Source: Candidatus Latescibacterota bacterium
Lineage (GTDB): Bacteria > Krumholzibacteriota > Krumholzibacteriia > Krumholzibacteriales > Krumholzibacteriaceae
Direction: 5' to 3'
Assembly: GCA_019038625.1 (NCBI GenBank)
Contig: JAHOYU010000246.1
Location: 1-36,041, forward strand
DNA length: 36,041 nt
Position 1 is the first letter of the stretch. Each line of letters opens with the position of its first letter. The notes beneath the pieces were generated by a model. The model was not told where the DNA came from. It worked only from the letters and a program-made list of their open reading frames with translations, and did no database searches. The translations under genes and the position numbers were made by a program. Below are positions 7,157 to 13,873 of this stretch, piece by piece.

Positions 7157-9895
7157 ATGCGAAACGCATTGCTGCTTCTACTCGCCATTATGATGCTGGC
7201 GGGTGTCGCGAAGGCGGAAGAGCTCGAGTATCTCGACAAGCTTCCCCCCATTATCGACCGCGAGATCTTTTTCGGTGATCCCGAGATCGCCAGAGTCAAG
7301 ATCTCACCTGACGGAAAGCATATATCTTTCCTGAAGACATTCAAGGGACAGCTCAACATCTGGGTCAAGGGAGTCGACGAGCCCTTCGACGCGGCAGTCC
7401 CGATGACCGCCGACGAGACCAGGCCCGTGATCCGCTATGGATGGACGCAGGACGGCAAATACATCTTCTACATTCAGGACAAGGGTGGAGACGAGAACTT
7501 CCACGCCTATGTGATAGACCCGACCGATTCCCCCGCAGAGGGACAAGAGATTCCCGCGGCAAGAGACCTGACACCGATCGATGGGATCAGGGCTATGTTC
7601 TACTCATTCCCCGAAAAGACACCGGACATCATCTACGTCGGTCTCAACGACCGCGACGAAAGATATCACGACCTTTACCGCCTTCGTATCTCAACGGGCG
7701 AGCGGGAACTGATGTGGGAGAACACACAGGAAATCGCCGGATACGAATTTGATATGGACGGCAACCTCAGAATGGTCACCAGGCAGACTGACGATGGCGG
7801 CTCAGAGTTCTTCCGGATCGACGGTGAAGACCTGATCTCAGTCTATACGACGACAAACGAAGAAATGGCCGCGATCATCTCCTTCACGAAGGAAGGCGAC
7901 AGGGCCTGGATGACGACGAACAAGGGCGATGACATCGACCTTCAGCAGCTCGTCTACTTCGACCCGATAACAGGCGAGACCGAGCTGATCGAGCAGGATC
8001 CGAAGAAAGAAGTCGATTTCGGCGGCCTGATATTCTCAAATGTCACCAAGGAGATCGTCGGCACGACTTATGAGGGATCCCGGCTCAGGATCTACTGGAA
8101 AGACAAGAAATGGAAAAAGGCTTACAATAAGCTGAAAAAGGAACTCAAGAAAGAGATCGGCGACGGGGACATGGTCCTTGGATCCTCTACCAATGACGAC
8201 CGTTATCATATCGTCGTGGTCACCAGCGACACCAACCCCGGTGTCGTATATCTCTACGATATGGAAGAGGGCAAGGTCGAATTCCTCTGCAAGCCGAGAC
8301 CCGACCTGCCGAGCGAATACCTCGCTACGATGAAACCGATAAAATTCAAGAGCCGCGACGGTCTGACGATCCACGGATACCTGACTGTCCCGAAGGGTGT
8401 AAAGGCGAAGAACCTCGCTCTCGTCGTGAACCCTCATGGCGGCCCATGGGCACGTGACAGCTGGGGTTACAACCCCGAGGCCCAGTTCCTCGCGAACAGG
8501 GGATACGCTGTGTTCCAGCTCAACTTCCGCTCCTCGACCGGCTACGGCAAAGCGTTCTTCAACGCCGGAAAGAGAAAATGGGGCGATGAGATGCAGCACG
8601 ACATCACAGATGGCGTGAACTATCTCATAAAAAAGGGAATCGCCGATCCGGACAAGATCGCCATCTACGGTGGCTCCTATGGCGGATACGCTACCCTGGC
8701 AGGACTGGCCTTCACACCGGATATATATTGCTGCGGTGTCGATTATGTGGGTGTATCGAACCTTCTCACCCTTCTCAAATCAATACCACCCTACTGGGAA
8801 ACGGCGAGAAAATTCTTCGACGACCATGTAGGCAACCCCGAAAACCCCGAAGATATCGAGAGACTCACGCGTCAGTCTCCTCTATTCTCGGCCGACAAGA
8901 TCACAGCTCCCCTCCTCGTCGTCCAGGGCGCCAACGATCCGCGCTGCAAGGTCCCCGAGGCCGAGCAGATCGTCGTAGCCATGCGCGACCTCGACAGGGA
9001 CGTCGAGTATCTTCTGGCCGGTGACGAGGGCCATGGATTCATGGGAGTAGAGAACAGGACAGCCTTCCGCGTGGCCCAGGAGAAGTTCTTTGCAAAGCAT
9101 ATGGGAGGCCGCTACCAGGAATCGGTAGAGCCGGATGTCGCCGAACGCCTTGCTGAGATGACCATAGATGTCGAAAGCGTCACAATCACAAAGCCTGAAG
9201 GCGACATGGAAGCGGCAAAGACCGCTCCTCTGCCGGAAGTCGATCCGGCAAAGATAAAGCCTCTCAAGCTGGTTTTCGCGGCGCAGACCGATATGAACGG
9301 TTCGATGATCGATATCGATATAAATGTCGAGATCACGACGGCGAAACATGGCGACAGAGACGTTTTCAGAGTGGCGACACTCCAGTCGAGCCCAATGGGC
9401 TCCGCGACCGACACATTCAAGGTCGACAGCAAGACCCTGCAGCCCGTTTACCGGGGCATCAAGCAGGGAGGCACTACTATCAACATCGATTATTCCGAGA
9501 CCACTATCAGTGGGATGATCAGAATGGGGCCACAGGAGATGCCGCTTTCTAGCGAACTTGAGGGCCCGGTCTTCGGCAGCGACGCCGGGCTGAATATAGC
9601 CCTCTCCGCCCTGCCCCTCAAACCAGGATACAAGACGACTCTCAGGACATTCGACCTGATGTCGCAGTCGCCGATCATACACATCCTGGAAGTGACCGGA
9701 ATAGAGAATGTCACCGTCCCGGCAGGGACTTTCGAGGCCTTCAAGCTCGAACTCAGAAACATGGACGCTTCGCCCGGTGGTGGCACGATCTATATCAGCG
9801 CCGGCGAAAAACGTCATGTGGTCCGCTCGGTCCTGCAGCTTCCCGCGATGATGGGTGGCGGCACGATCACGACCGAACTGAAATCGGTCGAGTAG
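7157..9895 (+). CDS. S9 family (prolyl oligopeptidase-type) serine peptidase with C-terminal DUF3108-like domain
   Basis: A 912-residue exported peptidase resembling dipeptidyl/acylaminoacyl peptidases. Residues 1-20 are a signal peptide ending GVAKA. A seven-bladed type beta-propeller covers about 40-385, then an alpha/beta-hydrolase domain (about 390-655) with Ser507 in GGSYGGYA, Asp594 in QGANDPRC and His626 in DEGHGF; the oxyanion region NPHGGP is also present. S9 enzymes usually end near residue 650-700; here about 220 further residues follow, a beta-rich segment containing VTVPAGTFEAFKLEL, typical of DUF3108-like periplasmic domains. AAAGGAGG lies eight bases before the ATG. It is followed by a strong terminator, so it is probably monocistronic. 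Role: cleavage of short peptides in the periplasm or outside the cell; specificity unknown. Confidence 0.93.
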   Translation: MRNALLLLLAIMMLAGVAKAEELEYLDKLPPIIDREIFFGDPEIARVKISPDGKHISFLKTFKGQLNIWVKGVDEPFDAAVPMTADETRPVIRYGWTQDGKYIFYIQDKGGDENFHAYVIDPTDSPAEGQEIPAARDLTPIDGIRAMFYSFPEKTPDIIYVGLNDRDERYHDLYRLRISTGERELMWENTQEIAGYEFDMDGNLRMVTRQTDDGGSEFFRIDGEDLISVYTTTNEEMAAIISFTKEGDRAWMTTNKGDDIDLQQLVYFDPITGETELIEQDPKKEVDFGGLIFSNVTKEIVGTTYEGSRLRIYWKDKKWKKAYNKLKKELKKEIGDGDMVLGSSTNDDRYHIVVVTSDTNPGVVYLYDMEEGKVEFLCKPRPDLPSEYLATMKPIKFKSRDGLTIHGYLTVPKGVKAKNLALVVNPHGGPWARDSWGYNPEAQFLANRGYAVFQLNFRSSTGYGKAFFNAGKRKWGDEMQHDITDGVNYLIKKGIADPDKIAIYGGSYGGYATLAGLAFTPDIYCCGVDYVGVSNLLTLLKSIPPYWETARKFFDDHVGNPENPEDIERLTRQSPLFSADKITAPLLVVQGANDPRCKVPEAEQIVVAMRDLDRDVEYLLAGDEGHGFMGVENRTAFRVAQEKFFAKHMGGRYQESVEPDVAERLAEMTIDVESVTITKPEGDMEAAKTAPLPEVDPAKIKPLKLVFAAQTDMNGSMIDIDINVEITTAKHGDRDVFRVATLQSSPMGSATDTFKVDSKTLQPVYRGIKQGGTTINIDYSETTISGMIRMGPQEMPLSSELEGPVFGSDAGLNIALSALPLKPGYKTTLRTFDLMSQSPIIHILEVTGIENVTVPAGTFEAFKLELRNMDASPGGGTIYISAGEKRHVVRSVLQLPAMMGGGTITTELKSVE

Positions 9896-9921
9896 ACCAG
9901 GACATACAGCTTGCCAACAGA

Positions 9922-9960
9922 AAAGAGGCTCTTCCCTCGCAGGGAGGAGCCTCTTTCTTT
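9922..9960. terminator. Bidirectional rho-independent terminator
   Basis: AAAGAGGCTC (9922-9931) pairs perfectly with GAGCCTCTTT (9947-9956), with an inner TCCCT/AGGGA stem. T-rich runs follow on both strands. It lies between the converging S9 peptidase and serine hydrolase genes and can serve both. Confidence 0.9.
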
Positions 9961-9985
9961 CGGTTCCACCACGATGCCCGGCTAC

Positions 9986-11977
9986 TTAACGTCTCCGCCA
10001 CTCGTCCCAGCTTATCTCCCTGCCGGGCCAGGCCACACGCTCGAACGACCAATCACTACCTATCCAATCCCTGAGAAAAGAACCGAGCCTGTCCTCGAGG
10101 CCGGTGACAGCCTCGCTGTCCCGGACCCAGTAAAATACCTCAGCATCGTATTCATCCCTGAACGAAGGATTGATATAGACACCACCCAGGACACGCTTCC
10201 CATCCACATCCATGACAGCCCAGGCGAATGAATATCGGTTTTGAAATTCGATCCGGTGCCTGCCCAGCATATCCTTTTCCTGTTCGAGCGTCAGACCCTC
10301 ACGCGGCCAGTAAGGTGAGCCGAAAAGCTCTCTCAGGCTTTCCACACTCGACATGATCGCCTCATATTCAGGGCCTGCCAGCCTCTCGGTCAACATCGCC
10401 AGGCGAAAACCGTCGCCATCCACACTTACGGGAACCGAAAGATCGTCTGGCACGAATCCGAGTCTCTTCAAGGCCCAGAGTCCGCTTCTGCTGTCTCCAC
10501 GCAGTGATATCGATCTTTCGTAATTCTCTCTGGCCGCATCTTTCATCCCGAGTTTCATGAAGGCTTCACCGAGGCTGTCATATACATTGAACGACTCCGG
10601 GAAAAACTCGACATTGAGCCTGAAGAGAGTGACCGCTTCACCTGACCGCCCATCGTACATCAGGCGGTATCCCAGACTGTTGATCAACTGCTCATCAATG
10701 ATCTCGACAGAATCGTTTTCTTTACCGACTCTGAGCTTTCTGATGATCTCGACCGCCTGGTCCACTTCACCGGCAATGGCGGTCCGGATGACTTCCAGGC
10801 TGGGAGAATATCGGTTCCCGTAGTTTTCCATTATTTCCGATTCGAAAAGCGGATTCTCCCCACCAAGAGCTATATTTACGATCTCTTCGGTGATCGCCAG
10901 CCCGTTTTCGCTGTTCGTGAAATATACCAGCCCTGATTTCCACTTCCTGTATCCCAGCACACAACATTTGTATTCGCCGTTATCCCCCCAGTGCCAGATC
11001 GATTCCTCGTTCCTGACATGTTGAAGTCCGAAACCAAGTCCCCAGGACAGGGCACCGGGCGTCTCAGTCACAAGCCCACACTGCTTTGATAACATCTCTT
11101 CGGTACTCTCAGGAGTCAACCCTTCCCCCTTGAGCACAGCGGAAAGAAACCTCGCGAAATCCGCGGCAGTCGTGTAGAGGCTTGCCGCGGCGCTCCCTCG
11201 CCTTCGAATCCTCATTCCTCCAGCGATGCCAGTCATTGCGTGTGGAAAGGCTCCTGACTCATGATAGGCCTCCCTCCAGACAAAACTGCTCTTTTCCATC
11301 TTGAGGGGATCCAAAACAAGTTCACGCATGAGCGGCTCAAGCTTCTTATCCTTGATCTTCTCTACGACGGCCTGGAGCAGGATATAGCCTTCCCCCGAAT
11401 AACTGAAACTGGTGCCTGGATCGAATGAGATCTCTATCGGCATGGCATTTCGCCAGTTTGGAAAACCCGTCATATGAGCAAGAACATGACGGGCCGTAAT
11501 ATCCATTATCCTATCGTCATCACTTTTACGTTTGAGAAATTCCCGTTCGATATATTCAAGCCCCGTATATTCGACGAGCGGCCTGTCGAGATCGATATCA
11601 CCATAGTCGACCATTTTCATCAACGCGTAAGCAAAGACCGGCTTGCTCAGTGAACAGGCTTCGAAGACAGTTTCTTCTGTCACCTTCTCCCCGGTCACTG
11701 TACTCCTCACACCGAACCCTTCCACCCACACGACTTCTCCATCCCTGATGAGCGCGGCCGACAGGCCCGGAATCGAAGCTTGCTCCATAAGTTCCGGCAG
11801 AGTCTCTTTCAATTCCACCACCAGCCTGCTGACCGGAATATAAGTCATTACAGGGGCGCTGCCGATATCCTCAAAATCATCATCGGGCGAGATTCCAGTG
11901 ATGAAGCGATTGCATCCGGCAGCCATCAAAACAAAGATGATCACAATGACGCTAAAAACCCTGAAATCTCTTATCAT
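9986..11977 (-). CDS. Lipoprotein serine hydrolase (beta-lactamase/esterase fold) fused to TPR and GNAT-like domains
   Basis: A 663-residue lipoprotein with lipobox MAAGC (Cys22). Residues about 50-370 are a class C beta-lactamase-related domain (PF00144): Ser109-Leu-Ser-Lys112 is the SxxK nucleophile, Tyr193-Ser-Gly the second motif, and His329-Trp-Gly the third. Family members are mostly D-aminopeptidases, esterases or cell-wall peptidases, so antibiotic hydrolysis should not be assumed. About 390-505 holds TPR-like helices (SFNVYDSLGEAFMKLGMKDAARENYERSI). The last 140 residues, with YSFAWAVMDVDGKRVLGGVY, DAEVFYWVR and VAWPGREISWDEW, resemble a GNAT N-acetyltransferase domain, odd for an exported lipoprotein. 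GGAG precedes the ATG. It converges on the S9 peptidase through a shared terminator. Confidence 0.85.
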   Translation of the reverse strand: MIRDFRVFSVIVIIFVLMAAGCNRFITGISPDDDFEDIGSAPVMTYIPVSRLVVELKETLPELMEQASIPGLSAALIRDGEVVWVEGFGVRSTVTGEKVTEETVFEACSLSKPVFAYALMKMVDYGDIDLDRPLVEYTGLEYIEREFLKRKSDDDRIMDITARHVLAHMTGFPNWRNAMPIEISFDPGTSFSYSGEGYILLQAVVEKIKDKKLEPLMRELVLDPLKMEKSSFVWREAYHESGAFPHAMTGIAGGMRIRRRGSAAASLYTTAADFARFLSAVLKGEGLTPESTEEMLSKQCGLVTETPGALSWGLGFGLQHVRNEESIWHWGDNGEYKCCVLGYRKWKSGLVYFTNSENGLAITEEIVNIALGGENPLFESEIMENYGNRYSPSLEVIRTAIAGEVDQAVEIIRKLRVGKENDSVEIIDEQLINSLGYRLMYDGRSGEAVTLFRLNVEFFPESFNVYDSLGEAFMKLGMKDAARENYERSISLRGDSRSGLWALKRLGFVPDDLSVPVSVDGDGFRLAMLTERLAGPEYEAIMSSVESLRELFGSPYWPREGLTLEQEKDMLGRHRIEFQNRYSFAWAVMDVDGKRVLGGVYINPSFRDEYDAEVFYWVRDSEAVTGLEDRLGSFLRDWIGSDWSFERVAWPGREISWDEWRRR

Positions 11978-12063
11978 TTCACCAATCTCCGTGCTAAAGG
12001 GAACTAATAAGCATTTTACTATGTATATAGTCTTGCCAGGCTCATCCGGGCTTCAACGAGCTT

Positions 12064-12215
12064 TCGGGGTTGGACCATGCCGGCTTTCACGGCCGGTCGG
12101 CCGGGCATTGGACGCACTGCGTGTTCCCGGGAACTCCCAGTACCAATGGCAGAGAAACGCTACAAGACTCTCTTGCCGCACCTCGGTCGGTTCCCTTTCA
12201 TGGCTCCAACCCCGA
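12064..12215. ncRNA. Candidate structured RNA or small inverted-repeat element
   Basis: TCGGGGTTGGACCATG (12064-12079) pairs over all 16 bases with 12199-12215 (CATGG-C-TCCAACCCCGA, one bulged C). Inside lie a CCGGC/GCCGG hairpin (12080-12096), a CATTGG/CCAATG pairing (12106-12111 with 12143-12148), an ACGC/GCGT hairpin (12112-12122) and a 12-base palindrome GTTCCCGGGAAC (12123-12134). It does not match the hallmark sequences of 6S, SRP, RNase P or tmRNA that I know. Either strand could be transcribed. A small non-autonomous inverted-repeat element is the alternative. Confidence 0.45.
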
Positions 12216-12320
12216 TTATCGAAGATCGAATCATATTAAAAGATATTCCCGGAACGTCTGTTGCGCAACTTCCATCGTCAATGACAGTCCATCTCTGACA
12301 AATCTATATCTTTTCAATGG

Positions 12321-12349
12321 TTGACAATGACGATATCGCAGGATATCGT
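12321..12349 (+). promoter_or_regulatory. Predicted promoter of the 48-residue protein gene
   Basis: Consensus -35 TTGACA (12321-12326), 17-base spacer, then TATCGT (12344-12349), a moderate -10. GATATCG is repeated in the spacer and over the -10. The start codon follows 34 bases downstream of the -10. Confidence 0.5.
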
Positions 12350-12382
12350 GAACGGGTACATTCAGCAGGAGGAGGCACAGTC

Positions 12383-12529
12383 ATGAAAAAGTTCCATCTT
12401 TGCAGTGAGGGCAAGTGCTGCCCCGAAGTCATCGTCGATGGAGACAAAATCATCATTACTGATGATGACGGCGGGCAGGTAAAACTCTCGAAGGAGCAGG
12501 TGAAGATCCTCTGGGATAACCTGAAGTAA
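12383..12529 (+). CDS. Small CC-motif protein of unknown function (48 aa)
   Basis: Begins MKKFHLCSEGKCCPEVIVDG and ends VKILWDNLK. ATG 12383 is chosen over the in-frame ATG at 12317 because AGGAGGAGG lies 8-16 bases before it and because the family-like part begins here. The protein is a short beta-rich, acidic domain with Cys7, Cys12 and Cys13. Small proteins with a KCCP motif followed by D-D-G-G-x-V-K-L-x-K-E-Q are, as I remember, common unannotated genes in anaerobic bacteria; a metal- or redox-binding role is conceivable but unproved. The gene stands alone, converging on the HDOD gene. Confidence 0.72.
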   Translation: MKKFHLCSEGKCCPEVIVDGDKIIITDDDGGQVKLSKEQVKILWDNLK

Positions 12530-12550
12530 TTGGGGAACTGACCTGAATTA

Positions 12551-13483
12551 TCACGGCGTCGCGGCTGGTCGCGGCGCCGTTTGACTTCCTGACGCAAGAG
12601 ATATCAGGACTTCGCTTTTCTTCGATTCCTGGATGACACTGTTTATGGTAGAGTCGATCTGTCCCTGATCTATTTGCAGCTCTTCCATTATCGCGGCTGG
12701 CAGTTCCGTTATGCCGAGATTTCCGGCACCGACAAACCCCTTGTAATTGCATATGCAGTCAGCAAGATGGGTCACCTGCACACAATGTCTATATCCCGGA
12801 TCAGCCTTGTCCGGCCTGTGATGCCACGATACTGCCTGTACGATCCGGTGCGGTATCTTCCAGAGTTGTAGAAGCTTTCCTCCGACCTGGCCATGATCCA
12901 TCTTGAAGGCCTCGAATTCCGCATCATGTACGGAAGTCATATTCTTCTTGGCGTCAAGCCAGACCTTGTGGATCGTGTCGGTAAAATACTGCTCGAGGAT
13001 CAAAGTGCCGATATCATGAAGAAGGCCAGCAGTATAAGCTTCGCCACTGAATTCATCCTCGATCACTTTTGACATCCGTACTATATGCTTCGAGGCGTAG
13101 GCGACGATTATACAATGTTTCCAGAACATAGCATGATTTCTGAAGCTTCCGATATTCCTGAAAGTGCCTATGACAGACAGAGTGGAACAGAACTCTCCTA
13201 TCTCTTTCAGCCCGATCTTGACGATAGCATCCGAGATCGTAGATACGGGACCACCGGAAGATGGATACCATGCTGAATTGGCAAGTCTGAGGATATTCGT
13301 ACTGAGCGCGGGGTCATCAGCAATGATCTCGCCGATTCGATCGGCGCTGGAATCGTTGGCAGAAAGCGCACTCTGAAGCAGGAAAACAACAGCCGGGATC
13401 GTAGGCAGGCTGTGGCCATGGCTGAGCACTTCTTTCAATTCTCTGCGGAATGTCTTCATATGATTCCAGTTTATCGGAGGCAA
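12551..13483 (-). CDS. HDOD-domain signalling protein
   Basis: A 310-residue cytoplasmic protein made almost entirely of an HDOD domain. The signature DDPALSTNILRLANSAWY (about 56-73) and the HD pair His156-Asp157 (AGLLHDIGTLIL) are present, but the full metal-binding set of true HD-GYP phosphodiesterases is not, as usual for HDOD proteins, which act as signalling scaffolds in motility, biofilm or stress control. The longest frame starts at TTG 13483; ATG 13459 (MKTFRRELKEVL) is an equally plausible start, as neither has a clear Shine-Dalgarno site. The 3' end overlaps a G+C-rich hairpin. A signalling link to the adjacent PilZ-containing synthase operon is possible but inferred only from proximity. 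Confidence 0.88.
   Translation of the reverse strand: MPPINWNHMKTFRRELKEVLSHGHSLPTIPAVVFLLQSALSANDSSADRIGEIIADDPALSTNILRLANSAWYPSSGGPVSTISDAIVKIGLKEIGEFCSTLSVIGTFRNIGSFRNHAMFWKHCIIVAYASKHIVRMSKVIEDEFSGEAYTAGLLHDIGTLILEQYFTDTIHKVWLDAKKNMTSVHDAEFEAFKMDHGQVGGKLLQLWKIPHRIVQAVSWHHRPDKADPGYRHCVQVTHLADCICNYKGFVGAGNLGITELPAAIMEELQIDQGQIDSTINSVIQESKKSEVLISLASGSQTAPRPAATP
12553..12583 (+). terminator. Possible terminator after the 48-aa gene
   Basis: ACGGCG (12553-12558) pairs with CGCCGT (12575-12580), with further CGCG pairing inside, followed by only three T residues. It lies 24 bases after the stop codon, inside the 3' end of the opposing HDOD gene. A weak candidate. Confidence 0.35.
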
Positions 13484-13756
13484 GACCGTTGTAGTTTCCC
13501 CCCCGGCATCCTTCCGGAATGCGTTGTTTCCACTATTCCTGTTTCAAACAAGGTAAATAATCTATTCCCATCTATCGCTATCTCCTGTTTCTATATATCG
13601 TCTGAAACACACATATTTCTTTAGGAAAATAATTTGTATTTGTATTTACATGGAATCGGAAGTCGAAAGGCATGTGTTTTGCTTTCAGATATGACTGGCT
13701 TGTATACCAGGAGATGGCTATTCCATGATAATATATGTGGATATCGCTTGTAAAAA

Positions 13757-13777
13757 TTTTGGGGTCAGATCCCAAAA
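13757..13777. repeat. REP-like palindrome
   Basis: TTTTGGG-GTCAGAT-CCCAAAA, a perfect 7-bp stem. The GGGGTCAGATCCC core resembles the short palindromes that surround REP-associated (RAYT/IS200-like) transposases in several bacteria. Only one copy is seen in the window and no transposase is next to it. Confidence 0.4.
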
Positions 13778-13810
13778 CCTCTTGATAAAGTATGAAAATA
13801 TACGCTAAAA

Positions 13811-13845
13811 TCTGGCAGCCGGCTTTCCAGGCCGGACCTGTCAGA
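13811..13845 (+). promoter_or_regulatory. 5'-leader hairpin of the cellulose-synthase-like operon
   Basis: TCTGGCAG pairs with CTGTCAGA (8 bp, one G-U) and, inside, CCGGC with GCCGG (5 bp), leaving a 7-base loop. It ends 28 bases before the ATG at 13874 and has no T-run, so it is not a terminator. It may stabilise the transcript or modulate translation. Confidence 0.45.
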
Positions 13846-13873
13846 ACTCTGGGCTTAACAAAAGAGCAGGAAT

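Larger units (their letters stand above)
11978..12382. other. Gene-free stretch with candidate structured RNA and promoter
   Basis: No convincing coding region. It contains the upstream region of the serine hydrolase gene (minus strand, candidate -10 TAAAAT near 12012-12017), a strongly self-complementary block at 12064-12215, and a promoter for the small gene at 12383. Base composition changes sharply inside it: A+T-rich edges flank a G+C-rich centre. Confidence 0.6.
13484..13873. other. Divergent intergenic region, HDOD gene / cellulose-synthase-like operon
   Basis: An A+T-rich 390-bp region without a convincing gene. It contains a 7-bp perfect hairpin (13757-13777) and a strong 5'-leader hairpin (13811-13845) just before the synthase gene. 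I looked for the conserved core of GEMM c-di-GMP riboswitches and did not find it. Promoter boxes cannot be assigned with confidence. Confidence 0.5.

Noticed and set aside
8882-9817. Long open frame on the minus strand inside the S9 peptidase gene
   Set aside because: A mirror of high-GC codon usage in the real gene; no recognisable domain or ribosome site.
12064-12215. 6S RNA, SRP RNA or RNase P RNA
   Set aside because: The conserved sequence landmarks of these RNAs are missing on both strands, although the size and closing helix first suggested 6S.
12317-12382. Longer 70-residue form of the small CC protein
   Set aside because: The upstream ATG has no ribosome site, its first codons overlap the predicted promoter, and AGGAGGAGG clearly serves ATG 12383.
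13757-13777. Terminator
   Set aside because: A T-run follows only on the minus strand, and no gene reads in from that side at this point.
13778-13873. GEMM-type c-di-GMP riboswitch before the PilZ synthase
   Set aside because: The conserved GEMM core segments are not present; only a simple hairpin is seen.
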